Assembly: GCA_948474755.1 (NCBI GenBank)
Contig: CAOLHI010000555.1
Span: 496,001-560,000 of the forward strand
Direction: 5' to 3'
Source of the DNA: Ctenosaura bakeri
Taxonomy: Eukaryota > Chordata > Lepidosauria > Squamata > Iguanidae
Length of the DNA stretch: 64,000 nucleotides
Of the stretch, positions 1 to 12,319 are shown piece after piece. Both the position numbers and the translations under genes were made by a program. The notes beneath the pieces are model-generated. The model did not search any database. It worked only from the letters and a program-made list of their open reading frames with translations, and was not told the DNA's origin. Every line of letters starts with the position of its first letter. Position 1 is the first letter of the stretch.

Positions 1-240
1 AATATGACTTTAGAAGAAAAGCAATGGACTAACTGCTCTTTCAAAATTTAAGGTGGAAAAAAGAGGATTAAATATTTGGGAGTTATCATGAATTACAACA
101 GTTTATAATTTCAAAACAACTATGGAAATGTCTGGAAAAAAATTAAAAGAAACTTAGAAAAATGGAGAAAGTTAAAATTATCCCTTTTTGGTAAATTGCA
201 ATAATATCAGCTTTTATTTCTCTTTCAAATGATCCCTGTT
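1..240 (+). repeat. L1 ORF2 relic, sense strand
   Basis: With several frame breaks, this stretch reads as the segment of squamate L1 ORF2 just after the reverse-transcriptase catalytic region. Recognisable pieces are GLNIWEL (canonical form KYLGI), a WKKIKE-like string, WRKLKLS and a phenylalanine-rich FLFQMIP-like end. It is cut by the window edge and has several stops, so it is a dead fragment. From 241 to 520 the sequence is AT-rich and I recognise nothing in it. Confidence 0.55.
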
Positions 241-520
241 ATATGAAATGAGATACCTTTTGTGCAGTGGCACAAAGAGATTTCTAGATTTGCCAAAATC
301 AATTTTTTCCCTATGTTTTTCCCCCATATTCTGTATTTCATCCATCAACTCGCTCTTTTTAACTTCTCTTTCTTTCTTTTTTAAATCTGGAACTAGATTT
401 TATAAACTGACCTCTCACATAAGTTTTGCCTGCATTCTAAACTACTGTGGGCTCTGTGCCCTTATTTAAGTTTAGCACAAAAATTCTTCAATTCTTGTTT
501 ACACTGTTGTAATATTTCCA

Positions 521-541
521 TCTTCAGAAATAAATATTATT
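521..541. repeat. L1 target-site duplication, left copy
   Basis: This 21-bp sequence, beginning TCTTCAGAAATA, is repeated without mismatch at 2054-2074. The two copies bracket the L1 at 542-2053, and the T-rich poly(A) side of the element abuts this copy. Confidence 0.9.
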
Positions 542-2053
542 TTTTTTATAATTTATTTATTAAAAAGAAAAAAATTAATACATTACAAAAAAACCAAGAT
601 CATAAATCTATAAATTTTTCACATTTTTAAACTAAAAAAAGAAACAACGCTTAACTTGTATCAACATATCCTAATGTTTATCCCTCATACTCCCTATCCT
701 TCCTCCCTCCCCTTGTTAGATCAGCTTTTATCAATTTTATTTCTATATTGTTATCCCAATTAAAATGCATAAAAAAAATCAATTACAACCATTGCCTCTA
801 CCTCTAGTTAGATTATCATAACCGTATACTTCCCTCTTATCTTAACATTATATTATTGCAAACCATCTATTTACTATTCGTCACCCTGACATATCTTTTC
901 CAAATTGTTTTTTATCGATCTCAAACCGTTAGCTTTCTCTCTGCTCTTTTCTCCTCTTAATCTGCCAGTGAGATCATCAAGTATGACATATTCCAGAACC
1001 TTCTGTGCCCATTCAGCCTCAGATGGTGTTTCCTGAGTTTTCCAATATTTAGCGTACAGTATTCTGGCCGCAGTTATCATATATAAAATTATTATTTTAT
1101 GATTTTTGTACTTTTTGTCTACCTGATGTAGCATATTGAGTAAAAAGATTTCAGGCGTAATTGGAATCTCTATCTGTAATATGTCCATCATCATTTTATG
1201 TACTGTCTTCCAGTAATTTTTTGCTTTAGGACATTGCCACCACATACGAAAAAAAGTCCCGTTTTCTTGCTTACATTTCCAACAATTCTTGTCTTTTAGC
1301 TTATATATATTTCCCAACTTCACAGGATCTAAATACCATCTGTGCAGCATTTTTAGATGATTTTCTTTGAGATTTTGTGCACATGTAAACTTCTGCGTGT
1401 TAATACAACTTTTCTCCCAATACGCCAATTCAATTTGGTGACCAATATTTTGAGCCCAGCTTATCATAGTCTCCTTAATTATCTCTGTTTCCACTTCTCT
1501 GTCTAATAAAAATTTATAAAAGTGAGATGTTAAATGTTCCTTTTTTTCAAAAATTATTTTTTCCCAATCAGTAAGGTGAGTATTTGCTTCAACTCCTTCT
1601 AATTTAGTGTCCATTTTAAATCTTTCTTTTAACTGTAGGTGGAGAAACCATTGACATTCCTTCCCTTCTTCCGCTAACTCCTCTCTTGTTTTAATTCGTA
1701 GTCCAACAATCAGGTCTTTAACAGTTAAATCTTTGTAAGTAAGCCATCTACCTGTCCAGTCCTTCCCCTTCATCAACGCCTCTTGTGGAGAGACCCATAA
1801 CGGTAATATTGAGTATAATTTTCGTTTCCAGGTCCTCCAGATCTCAAATAAAGGCCTTCTGACATAATGATTCAAGAAATCTTTGTCCACTTTCGTCTTA
1901 TTGTACCAGAGGTAGGCATGCCATCCGAAACGCAAATCTGCGCCCTCAACATTCAGTATTCTCTCGTTTTTCAGCTCAATCCAATCTTTCAGCCATGACA
2001 TTCCATTAGCCATGAAATATAATTTCAAGTCTGGAACGTTGCAGCCTCCTCTT
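542..2053 (-). mobile_element. 5'-truncated L1 retrotransposon (ORF2 C-terminal part plus 3'UTR)
   Basis: A minus-strand open frame of about 390 codons ending at 874 encodes the C-terminal third of an L1 ORF2 protein. It begins near the GGCNVPDL segment and includes the cysteine motif CWKCKQENGTFFRMWWQC. A 3'UTR of about 330 bp follows (542-873), and the element ends in a T-rich stretch on the + strand, which is the element's poly(A) end. It is flanked by perfect 21-bp direct repeats at 521-541 and 2054-2074, the target-site duplication of target-primed reverse transcription. The open frame runs on to 2118 only because the duplicate and flanking DNA happen to lack a stop. No RT or endonuclease domain is present, so the copy cannot move by itself. 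The intact frame suggests recent insertion. Confidence 0.9.
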
Positions 2054-2074
2054 TCTTCAGAAATAAATATTATT
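2054..2074. repeat. L1 target-site duplication, right copy
   Basis: This is an exact copy of 521-541, next to the truncated 5' end of the minus-strand L1. Positions 2075-2260 beyond it are short AT-rich DNA in which I see nothing. Confidence 0.9.
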
Positions 2075-2261
2075 AAGTCTCTATCTAAACTGTATTTGCC
2101 ATGTTTCAGGGACATCATGGTATTTTTTCAGATTATGATCTGAAAAAAAAAAGGTTTAAATATCCATGCTCTTCAGTTAGCCATATTCTTAGAAATCTAG
2201 AATATAATTATCGTTAAAAAAAAAAAAGATTCATGATCTGGACAGGGGGAAGTATCATCTC

Positions 2262-2523
2262 TAGTATTTGGCTGTTTATTTTTATTTATTTATTTATTTT
2301 TTATTTGTATCCTGCCTCTCCATATGGATCGAGGTGGCAAACAACTTACAAATAGCATGTATTTTGAAACATTTCTATACATGCCCCCAACAAGCTGGGT
2401 ACTCATTTTACCAACCTGTGAAAGGATGGAAGGCTGAGTCAACCTTGGAGCCGGGCAGGATCGAACTCACAACCTTGTGGCTTGCAGTACTGGCATTTAA
2501 CCACTGCGCCACCACGGCTCCGT
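2262..2523 (-). repeat. tRNA-derived SINE (CORE/MIR-like squamate family)
   Basis: Read on the minus strand, the element starts near 2523 with GGAGCCGTGGTGGCGCAGTG, a box A-like promoter. A box B-like GTTCGATCC follows, then a GACTCAGCCTTCC block and a GGTAAAATGAGTACCCAGC block. It ends in an A-rich (AAAT)n tail, seen as (TTTA)n near 2275-2300. The internal pol III promoter boxes mark a tRNA head. The family name is from general recognition of a common squamate repeat, not a search. Confidence 0.75.
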
Positions 2524-2570
2524 GGCTGTAAATATCTCCAACTGTCTCTTAATCCAAAGTAATATGTATA

Positions 2571-2946
2571 CAGTCATTCCCTGCTTATCTGATAGGTTAG
2601 GGACCAGAGCACTGTCAGAAAGTGGAATTGGATGAAAAGTGGAACCCTGTAGCAACATCAGAGGTCTGCTCTTTCAGCAGTTCTTTTTGCCTACAGAGGC
2701 TTGTTTGGGACTGACACATGTGCTGCTTGCAAAATTTCTCAGTTGCCTTGGTGCCTTTCTTCCCCTCTCAGTTCAGTGTGCAACAGTGCACATATAAGCA
2801 TTCTCAGGCGAGGCTCTGCAGGCAAGAAGGCAAGAACTATGAAAGAGTAGATCCCCTCATCAAAATAATAGTACATGTCTATAATTTACAACTGTCAAAA
2901 GAGTGTCATGTTGAAAAACGAGTCGAAGAAAAGTGAGGGATGCCTG
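2571..2946. mobile_element. Nonautonomous pogo/Tigger-like DNA transposon, TA-flanked
   Basis: The left end reads CAGTCATTCCCTGCTTATC. The right end, reverse complemented, reads CAGGCATCCCTCACTTTTC, so the two are imperfect terminal inverted repeats. TA dinucleotides sit directly outside both ends (2569-2570 and 2947-2948), as expected for Tc1/mariner/pogo elements. There is no transposase frame. The class call rests on TIR style and the TA target. Confidence 0.6.
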
Positions 2947-2959
2947 TATTTAAAGAAAG

Positions 2960-5145
2960 TTCTAAGTAGTCTCCCTTGTTCTTACCTAGTACCTTTACTG
3001 GAACATTTATCTTGATTAGGATCAACAGTCCCATTCAAATCACCCATACTAGTTCAGATATCTTTCTTAATAAAATGTTGATTTCTTATTATTGAGGCCA
3101 CAGATACCCATTAAATACAATATCATCCTTCCAGGTGATTTCCAAGATTACACTTTTACCTTTTTCATCTTCAAAATCAATTTAATTCAATCAATTTAGG
3201 TTGTAATGTTTGATTTATGTAAAACAGGACTCAATTTCTATTATTCTTGTTTGCAGGCACAAACTCTAGGCCCATACTTCTATTCTTCAAAAGTCTACGA
3301 TATCTTTTTCTTACATGAGTCTCTTAAAGATAAACAATTTAATATTTGAGATTTTAAAAAATGCAATTTTTTTCTTTACCAGGGCAAATTCAATCCATAT
3401 ACATTTCATGAAATTATTTTTAGATTCATTTTAGTTGTTCTATTAAGATACCTTATTATGTTGTCATTATTATTTCTTCTTAACAACTTCTCAACAATTT
3501 AAATATTCCTTTCTTGGGCCTTTTCCTTCAACTTTTCTGAACAGATGTCTCACTCTCTCCAGAGTTTATCATACACGCTATTTGCTTGTGTATAAGACTC
3601 ACTTTTTTTCTGAAAAATACTGTTTGAAAATGGGGTGCATCTTATACGCCAGTGCACCTTATACACCGGGAAATAGTATTTGTGAATGTATAAATGGGGT
3701 GCGTCTTATATGCTGGTGTGTCTTATATGCCAGCAAATATGGTATTTTTCACCTGCATGTGGTTATCAGACCCTCTGGAACTATTCAGCTAAAGGTTGTA
3801 TCTTTTATTCTGAGCACCTCCAAGAAGAATTTATACTCTGTATGTTTCTTTAGTGTTCTTTGATGAATTCCATTAAACATAATTATCTCATTCTTATTTA
3901 TTTTAAACCTTTTCTTTAAATGTGCTCCCAGTATTCCATCTCTGATGCTTTTATGTGTGAAATGAATTCTGACTTTTCTTGGAAGTTTTTGCCTCTGTGA
4001 ATAAGTAGAGTTTTCCCTATATTGCTTCAATCTTCTTGTCAAGTTCTTCACCAGGGCTGCTTGTAACATCCACCAAAGCTTTGTAAACTATCTGTTTTAA
4101 GTCAGTTAACTCTTCTGGAACAGCTCTGAACCTAATTGGTGTTTCTTTTTATTTTAATTCCATCATCATCATCCTATTCTGTGCCTTTTCCAAATTCTGT
4201 CATAAAATGTCTATTCCCTTCAAATTATCAGAGATCTGCTGTTGATGTTTGTGCGTAATTGTTATGAGATTCTAACCTGTTGCCGTGACCCCTTTAAGCA
4301 AGCTCTTTAAAATGGTTTACTTGTCCTGTAATCTCTAATCTTAACAAATCCAGTTTCTGTTCTAAATTTTCATTCCTTTCTGTCACATGTTTATTCAAAT
4401 CTAAAATCTTGTTAGACATCTAAGATACTGAAGCTTGAATTTTAATTAGCACAGACTCAGTTTTATCTAACCCACCTCTGGACATTTTTCTGGTGACCAT
4501 CTTTATGATTTCATATAAACCCCTCTCTGCTTAAATTCCAAAGTTAGAGACAGTATTTATTTCCTCTTTTCTGAAATATAACTTCCATATGGATCTTTTG
4601 TTTGAATCTTGGAGATACCAAATCTATTTCTATTTCAAATCTATTTCTTATTTCCAGTCCAAACTGCCACTTAATTTAATCTTCAGTTTTTGAGCACTAT
4701 GCTATTCATATCTCTCAGCATCTAATTTCACAGTATTTTGTCAATGGGGACTGGACTTTGAATATGTATGATGCAAACTGTATTCACTCAAGTGTAATAA
4801 ATCACCAACAGGGGGGTCTCCATCCCAGTTCAGCATGAGTCATCCAAGGTCCTTCAATAGTAATGTAAATCTTAGTTTGGAGAAGCTTCTGCCTAGCCAA
4901 TTTTAATTAATCTTTCTGTTTCTTCAGTTTGCAGTGAGGAATGTTATTGTTTCCAGGGCACACATCTCTACCAAATAGCACCGTAGCCCACTCCTCAGCT
5001 AGGGGGATTATCCAGGAGACTGCATTTCTGCCCTTGTGAAATCTTTCCATATCTTAAAGATAGTAATAAATCTGGGAAATCACAGAGCAAGAAGAAAATT
5101 GTGCTACTAGCCATCAGCCATCTTGGCCAGAGCTGCACCTTTTCC
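2960..5145 (-). mobile_element. Old L1 copy, antisense: 5'UTR, ORF1 and start of ORF2
   Basis: On the minus strand the element begins near 5140 with a L1-type 5' end (GGCCAAGATGGCTGATGGC). An ORF1 region follows: a short open frame at 3785-4069 keeps the RNA-binding C-terminal look, with RKVRIHFTHKSIRDGIL and EYKFFLEVLR. Near 3000-3060 the reading MGDLNGTVDPNQDKCSSK matches the GDFN region of the L1 endonuclease domain. Frames are broken many times. The downstream RT part of ORF2 is missing; the recognisable part stops close to the DNA transposon ending at 2946. The copy is ancient and inactive. Confidence 0.75.
3575..3775. repeat. Degenerate DNA-transposon-like repeat inside the L1
   Basis: This block has recurring units related to GGGGTGCRTCTTATAYGC (at about 3632, 3650, 3697 and 3718) and interrupts the L1 between its ORF1 and ORF2 regions. 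Repeats built from 'gcgtcttata' units are widespread nonautonomous DNA elements in vertebrates. I cannot name the family without a search. Confidence 0.4.
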
Positions 5146-6000
5146 AATTTATGTTTCTTAAAGCTGAATGATTGAGCACAGACGCACCTAGAGACAACAC
5201 TTTGTATACAATTACTAGCTCTTTCTCATTACCAGACACACCTTAACTACTACACCCACATTTAAAATGGGATTACACCAGTGCAGAGGTAGGAATCATG
5301 CAGGCCTCTAGATGTTAATGAACTGCAGCTCTCTGCACTCCTCATCCTTGACTGTGTAGTTAATACACAAAACACAACAGTTTATTCCATCTTCCAAATC
5401 CTGTGACATTTTGCTGAAATTTTACAGTCATAATATCAGAGTGGATTTGGATTATTTTTCCTGATTTATTTCTAAAACATATATCTCATCCATTTATCTC
5501 TAGTCAATATGGCTCTTGTAGAAGCTGACAAAAGGGGAATTCATTCTGAACATTACAACTGAATAAAAACTGTAATTGTGTAAAATATGAAAGGTGTCAT
5601 GGAATAATAGCAAATCACAAAATTAAATCTGCTTAAGACCACCCAGTGCACTGATGTTGCAAATAACTTCAATCTTTCTAAAATACAAAAATCTGTGCCT
5701 TGTGGGCCATCAAGTCCAAATCCCTGCTCCAACCTCGTTCTGGATCTGGTGATCACTTTCAGAATCTCAGAGGGTGGGTCATTTAAGGCAGGGTGTCTTC
5801 CTATGATCTTAGATGCACAAAGAGAAAATACAGATGAGGGTTACTTCCAGGTTACTAGGTCCATATTTGTTTGGGCCTTTATTTTATACTCACACACACA
5901 CACACACACACACACGCACGTATACACACACACACACATACATGTAAAAGAAAGAAATGTCAGTATTCTCAACAATCTCAGTCATTACATTGAAGTTTAA
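5146..6000. other. Intergenic stretch with a CA microsatellite
   Basis: I find no gene or recognisable element here. The only structured part is the dinucleotide tract listed separately at 5890-5939. Confidence 0.6.
5890..5939. repeat. (CA)n microsatellite
   Basis: About 12 CA units are followed by a CG/TA-interrupted segment and about seven more CA units. Confidence 0.95.
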
Positions 6001-6019
6001 AGAAAAATATTACTTTACA

Positions 6020-8885
6020 AATCCTTTATGAGTCAAATCCTATTTTCAGTTATCCTGGCTATACTCAAAATAAAATTTACTCAACAAGATTCATTTGAAT
6101 ACACCTTGTTATTAACTTCCTGTCTTTCCTAGTTGGACTCTAATTTATATCCCTAATGAATTATCATATTGATCCTCTATAACACAATTTTTTTCCTAGT
6201 CTTTCCTGATCCTTATCAAAGTTCCTTTATAATAAAAGATGTAGTTAACATTTTAAGTCAATGCTAAATAGCCATAGAATTTTTAATTGCCCAATCTTCA
6301 ATACTGTCATATTTATTTCTACCATCTTATCAATTGATCCATGTAAAACAATAATGAGATTGGATTTATACTTCTTTCTAGAATATTAGCCTATTCTTCT
6401 CTAATTTTATTTTCATCTTTGTCTTTAATGATATTAGATAAAATGTCTATATTTTTCAATTCAAGGAGTTCAAAAAACCATTCATACAATTTGAGTATGT
6501 CTCTATTTTTCCAAGTTTTTGCAAGTGTCATTCTGGCTGCTGTTACAGCATAAAACTGAATTCTCCATTGTTTCCTTAAGAAGGTAGGTTCCACTACATG
6601 TGTCATATTAAGAAGATAGAGTTTTGGTGACAGAGGAATTTCGTGTTGAAAAATCTGACATATCATGGTGTGTATTGTCATCTAATATGCTTTCACTTTT
6701 GGACATGTCCACCACATATGGTAGAATGTCCATAACTCTTCTTGGCATTTCCAACATCGGCATTCTCCTGTACCAGTTTTCTAAACCTTACTGAGTTTTT
6801 CAGGCATCATGGAACATCTTTAGATGATTCTGTGCTGAAGTAAATTTCTGAATAGATTTCCAACACTGTTCCCAATGTTCAAGCTGAACATCCAGATTCT
6901 TTGAAATTTTGAGACCATTTTATCATCACATCTTTTATGGTGTCCTCTTCTCTTTCCCATAGTAACAAGTATTTATAGATTTTTGACATCATGTGATTTT
7001 GGTTTATCAAAAATAATTTTCTCTAAGTATTTTTATTTGTCTCAAAACCCTCTGTTTTCAGGTCCATTTGAAATCTTTTACTAAATTGTTTATATAGGAA
7101 CCGATTGCATTTATATCAGTCTGTTTCCAGTTCTTCTTTTGTCTTAAGTCTCACCTTGTCGGTCAAAGTAAAAGTTAAGTTGTGTTGATATCATAACCAT
7201 TTCTCTGCCGTATCTCTCCATCTGTCAAAAGAAGTCTCTTGCAGAGATATCCAAAGAGGAATTTTGTTATGTCATAGAATCATAGAAATGTAGAGTTGGA
7301 AGAGACCACACAGGCCATCCGGTCCAACCCCCTGCCATGCAGGAACACCCTCAAAGCACTCCCGACAGATGGCCATCTAGCCTCTGCTTAAAAACCTCCA
7401 AGGAAGGAGACTCCACTACACTCCGAGGCAGCAGATTCCACTGCCAGACAGCCCTGACTGTCAGGAAGTTCTTCCTGAGGTTCAGGTGGAATCTCCTTTC
7501 CTGCAGCTTGAATCCATTGCTCCTTGTCCTGGTCTCTGGAGCAGCAGAAAACAAGCTCTCTCCTTCCTCTACATGGCATCCTGTCAAATATTTAAACATG
7601 GCTATCATGCCCCCTCTTAACCTTCTCTTCTGCAGACTAAACATACCCAGCTCTCTAAGTCTATCCTCATAGGGCATGGCTTCCAGGCCTCTCACCATTT
7701 TGGTGTCCCTCCTCTGGACTTGCTCCAGCTTGACCTTCTTGAATTGGGGTGCCCAGAATTGGACACAGTATTCAAGATGAGGTCTAACCAAAGCAGAGTA
7801 TAGTGGTACCAGTACCTCCCTCGATCTAGACACCATACTCCTATTGATGCAGCCGAGAACTTCATTGGCTTTCTTGGCTGCTGCATCACACTGCTGACTC
7901 ATGTTCAGCTTGTGGTCTACGAAGACTCCTAGATCCCTTTCACACGTACTGCTATCCAGCCACATGTCCCCCATCCTATATTTCTGTATTCCATTTTTTC
8001 TACCTAAGTGTAGGACCTTACACTTCTCTCTGTTGAATTTCATTTTGTTAGCCTTGGCCCAGCTCTCCAATCTATCCAGGTCATTTTGAATTTTGATCCT
8101 GTCCTCTGGCGTATTAGCAACCCCTCCCAATTTGGTGTCATCTGCAAATTTGATGAGCATGCCCTCTATTCCTTCATCCAAATCATTGATAAAAATATTG
8201 AACAGCACTGGGCCCAGGACAGAACCCTGTGGCACCCCTGCTAGTCACTTCTCTCCAGGATGAAAAGCAGCCATTCGTGATCTCCCTTTGGGTTCGGTCG
8301 GTCAACCAATTACAAATCCAACTAACAGTAGCCCTGTCCAGCCCACATTTTACCAGCTTCATTGCAAGAATGTCATGGGGAACTTTGTCAAAGGCCTTAC
8401 TGAAATCAAGATATGCTTCATCCACAGCATTCCTTTCATCTATCAAGCTAGTAACTCTATCATAAAAAGAGATAAGATTAGTCTGGCATGACTTATTTTT
8501 GAGAAATCCATGTTGACTTCTCGTGATTACCGCGTTGCTTTCTAAGTGATTAGAAACTGACTGCTTAATGATCTGCTCCAGGATCTTTCCGGGTACTGAT
8601 GTCAGGCTGATTTTTGTTTAATCCATATTCTCAACAATGCTTTTCTGATACAGTGATTTGTGAAGTCCTTGTGTATCTTGCCCTTTCTGTACCAAATGTA
8701 GATGTGCCATCCAAATCTGAGATCTGCAAACTCAACTACTAGTGGTTTTTCATTGTTAAATTATCTAGCCCACTATCCATGTTAATCTGCTAGCCTGATA
8801 GTATATCTTGAAATTTGGCATTCCACATCCACCTTGGGATTGCAAGTCCATTAACGTTTTCCATCTAATTCTGGGTTTGCAGCCA
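6020..8885 (-). mobile_element. Old L1 ORF2 C-terminal copy, split by a CR1
   Basis: A minus-strand frame at 6391-6681 encodes the extreme C-terminus of L1 ORF2. Decayed reading upstream includes the zinc-knuckle region near 6700-6780. Beyond the CR1 inserted at about 7271-8612, the same L1 resumes at about 8620-8885 with readings equivalent to the DLRFGWH and GGCNVPDL segments of the copy at 542-2053. Numerous stops make it non-functional. Confidence 0.75.
7271..8612 (-). mobile_element. CR1 LINE, 3' part of the RT ORF, nested in L1
   Basis: The minus-strand frame 8235 to 7351 (294 codons) reads as the second half of a CR1 reverse transcriptase. It carries [18 protein letters not shown], the catalytic FADDTKL, and a C-terminal domain ending in [14 protein letters not shown]. 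The preceding part (about 8446-8235, YLDFSKAFDKVPHD and CGLDRATVSW) lies in another frame, so there is one frameshift near 8235 just before the PQG motif. The element ends at about 7271 with TCATAGAATCATAGAA, the CR1-type 3' terminus. CR1 copies are usually 5'-truncated, as here. Both edges abut similar T-rich strings (TTTTGTT), a possible short target duplication. Confidence 0.9.
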
Positions 8886-11800
8886 ACCCAGACAAATTTT
8901 GCAGCCAGTCCAGACAAAGTTTGGCCCTTTAACTACAACACCAACATTCTGATGGCAAAAATTGGTAACCAATGAACTTCTAGGAATAGGTAATGTCTCT
9001 AGATGGCCCCTTTCAGCATTTTCATTACTACATTCACAACCAGTTGTTTCTGAACACCTTTGAAGGGCCCATTAATGTGCATAGCTGTAATCTTTCCTTA
9101 GAGAAATGTTAGTGGTCTATAACCACTTGCACACATTTTGCTATTAAAACTTAAAAGCATGTCTTTAAAAAGAAATAAACCTTTGTGAGAGAGACAGAAA
9201 TGTATGCTGGAGTCAGCTCACACAAGAAAACAACTTTACATTGCTGCTTACTGGTTTTGATTATAGTGATTTAATCCTGATGTGTGGTTCATTATTAAAT
9301 CTTCACTTCCACATCATCTTTTCATGTACAGTGCTTTTTGTTTAGAATCTATTCCTTAAGGATTTATCTTACCTGTGTCACATTGTTCCACTGTTGTTGG
9401 GATTAATTTGTGTCAGGGCTGAGTGCATATTGTTAGTATCAGAGTTCAACCTTGAAACAAAATAAAGATATATGAAAATGTATCCAAGCAAGTACAGGAT
9501 AAATTAACAACTTTAATTAACAGAAATCTCCATCCATTAATGGAGTGACTTCCAGAAGACATGGTAGCATTTTGAGATAGACATGAATCCTGGCATCATG
9601 AAATTAAATTCATTAAATTAATCACTTTTCTGGAAGTTAAAAAGAAAATTATTTTCATCTTAAAATTTATCAGTTAATACTTTTAAAATGATTAATCAAT
9701 TCCCATTGGTAGGGCAGATGCATTATTTTTTATATAAGTCTTAGAAAACTGCAGGTGGCTGACATACTTTTAAAAGAGGCATTTCCCTTACCTTCACACA
9801 TAAGAGAAATGCCTCTTCTATTTTAATACCTCCTTTGAGGCATGTGGATATCATCCAAAACTAAAAATAAATAAATAAAAATGTTTGTTTTGGTTTTTAC
9901 CTATATCCATCAATTGTTTAAGTAACTAAAGCACAAGATTTGTAATATCTTTAACTGGCTTGCACTCAGATCTGATTTATTAAGGAAAATGGAAGGCCTT
10001 TCTACTGATTCCACATGGTTCTTCATCTTTCTAGTATTTATATTTTTGGGATTCATGGTCAGTCTGTCTAATGGCTTTTGAGGTCAGAATCTCTCAGTGG
10101 CTCAAAGTGTTTATTTAAATAGTAATGCAGACATGTAAAAGTCCTCATGTGGTTAACTTGCAAGTAATGCCTGAAATGGCTAAAGAAGTAATTTCCTCCA
10201 TTTGTCTTCCTTTCCTTCCAATTCCCCATTACATTAGCACCCTAAGCGGAAGGGGAATGTGCTGTCTAGTGAAGATAAACTTGCAATATAACAACAGCTA
10301 AAGCATAACATCCCTCCATTCCTCTGTGATTTTGATAAATATTTGAATATCAATGTACTTGTTGTTTTGAAACTTTCCAAGTAGCTTGAATTAATATCTA
10401 AATAACAACAATTGTTTTAAATGTATTTCATCTTTGTTGTAATCCTTTCAATTGTTTAATTATGTTTAACTTTTGTGTTTTATGAGTTTTTAACTATTTT
10501 TTTTCAATCTGTAAGCTGCTTTGAGTCGCAACCTGGGAAAAAAGCAGGGTACAAATAAAGACAACAATTCCCAGGTAACTAGGGATAGACAGGCTCTGCC
10601 TACATGCTAATAAATAACTGTTCTAAACAGGGAAAAAGCAGTTATCATCAGAGTTGACTTCTCTAATGATTTTTAAATTTTTGTTTTAATAAAATCATAT
10701 TTCAACTTCTTTTCTTTCAATATAGATGCAGACTGTTAAAATGGTGGCATTCCATACAGTAGTAGGCACTTCATAATAAATTGGCAGTTATTGCTGTTGC
10801 TCAAACTTGTGCTTTGCATAGTCTGAAGGGCTGTTATGATTGGGAGAGTTTATGAAGGGTAGCAGGTGTCACCTGTCTGCTTTTCTCTCAATCAACTGAT
10901 TTATCCTCCAGAAATCATGTCTCCTCTGTAGGACAAAAAACTACTTGTGGGTTTTTTTTTAATGTTGTGTTTTCACTGGTTTCCTACCTGTCTTTCCTTC
11001 ATGTGCACACCATTTCTTTAGAGTAGATTTCCTTGCTACTTTCTTTTCCTAATTATGTATTTCATCACTCTCTGCGAAAGCAGTTCTAGTGGATTTGTGC
11101 TAGCCAATACAGCAGTTTCCACAAAAAAAGTCTGGCCTTCCTGAGTATTTAAAAAAAGAAAGAGAACTTCCCATGTTCACAGCCCTCAAAGAAAAGAACC
11201 AATTTAAAAACAATTGAAGTAACAATTTAAAAACTTAAGTAACAATTTAAAAACTTTTACACTGAACAAAGCAAAAAGAAGGCAGAAAGTAGTGCTGGAG
11301 GGAACAGTTTTTCCATAAATGTTTAGCAAAGAGCATGTGGAGAAGATACTTGATTTGAAGGCCGAACTTCTTTCCTCTCCCACCCCGAAGAAGAGAAGGG
11401 ACTTCCTTGGACATCATAAAGAAGGAAATCACTCTGAACTTGTTAGTGGTGTAAAAAAGACACTGTGCACTGAACCACTTGGGCAGTGGCTAAGCAGCTT
11501 GTTGTGCTACAGCACTAAGATAGATGTGGACCTGCTGATGGGGGATGGGGGTTAGACACACACAAACACACATACTCATAGCCCAGTACTATTCAGATTA
11601 TGAGCATGCCCACCATTATACCAGCATCACTTCCCCTTCCCCTCCTCACAACTAACTTGTGGAACAACAAGGACCAAGACCCCAGCTCATCTTTATCCTC
11701 TTCCTGAGCAAAGTAATCCAGAAAGCAGAAGAACAAGAATATACAGACCAGGCCAGTATGTTTCTTTTGGGCTTGCAAAAGGGGACACCCAAGAAATCCC

Positions 11801-12070
11801 ACTTCATTCCAAATAAGTCCCAATCCATGGCAACCATTATGGTAGGGTCCAAGAGACCCAAACAGCATAGTGGTTAGAATGTTTGACTAGGATGTGGGAA
11901 ATCTGTCTTCAAGTCAGCACTGAAACATCAAACAGACAGAATGACCTTAGGCCACTCGCCACTGCATACTCTAACCTCACAGATTAGGTTAAAATTCAGT
12001 TTATTCTGTTAACTTGAGTTCACTGGAGTAAAGATTATTTACATATTACTAAGAGAAGAAGGGGGGCCTA
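8886..12070. other. Upstream intergenic DNA, mostly unique
   Basis: I see no coding exon here. A short hairpin lies at 9773-9822. At about 10,510-10,560 there is a GTAAGCTGCTTTGAGTC block, then a GGTACAAATAAA end, typical of the 3' tail of a widespread sauropsid LINE/SINE. The remainder is AT-rich with no recognisable structure. Confidence 0.5.
9773..9822. other. Short imperfect hairpin
   Basis: The left arm contains AGAGGCATTTCCCTTA and the right arm TAAGAGAAATGCCTCT. They pair with one mismatch around a loop of about 10 nt. No larger element boundary is visible. It could be a small structured RNA precursor or a remnant of a palindromic transposon. Confidence 0.6.
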
Positions 12071-12077
12071 AATACCC

Positions 12078-12270
12078 TGAAACACCAGATGTTATTTAAT
12101 TTTGGAAGCTAAGCAGGGTCAGCCCTGGTTAATACTTGGATGGGAGACCACCACCAAATACCAGGTGCTGAAGGCTATATTTCAGATGAAGGAACTGGGA
12201 AACCACCTCTCCATGCAAGTAAAAATACACGGGGTCGCCATAAAGCAACTTGAAGGCACATATACACACA
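12078..12270 (+). repeat. 5S-rRNA-derived SINE, copy 1
   Basis: The head contains GGAAGCTAAGCAGGGTC, then TACTTGGATGGGAGACC and ACCAGGTGCTG, which are the internal promoter and 3' half of 5S rRNA. The body (AGGAACTGGGAAACCACCTC) and the tail (GGGGTCGCCATAAAGCAACT, then an ACTTGAAGGCACA end) follow. It is a SINE, not a 5S gene, because the sequence diverges after the 5S-like part and carries a LINE-type tail. Confidence 0.85.
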
Positions 12271-12319
12271 AGAGTGTTACTTCCGCTATGGCACTCTGGG
12301 TGAGGACCCCCATATATCA

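Noticed and set aside
12120..12180. 5S rRNA gene
   Set aside because: Only the 3' half is 5S-like, and a SINE body and LINE-type tail follow. The same unit recurs twice more.
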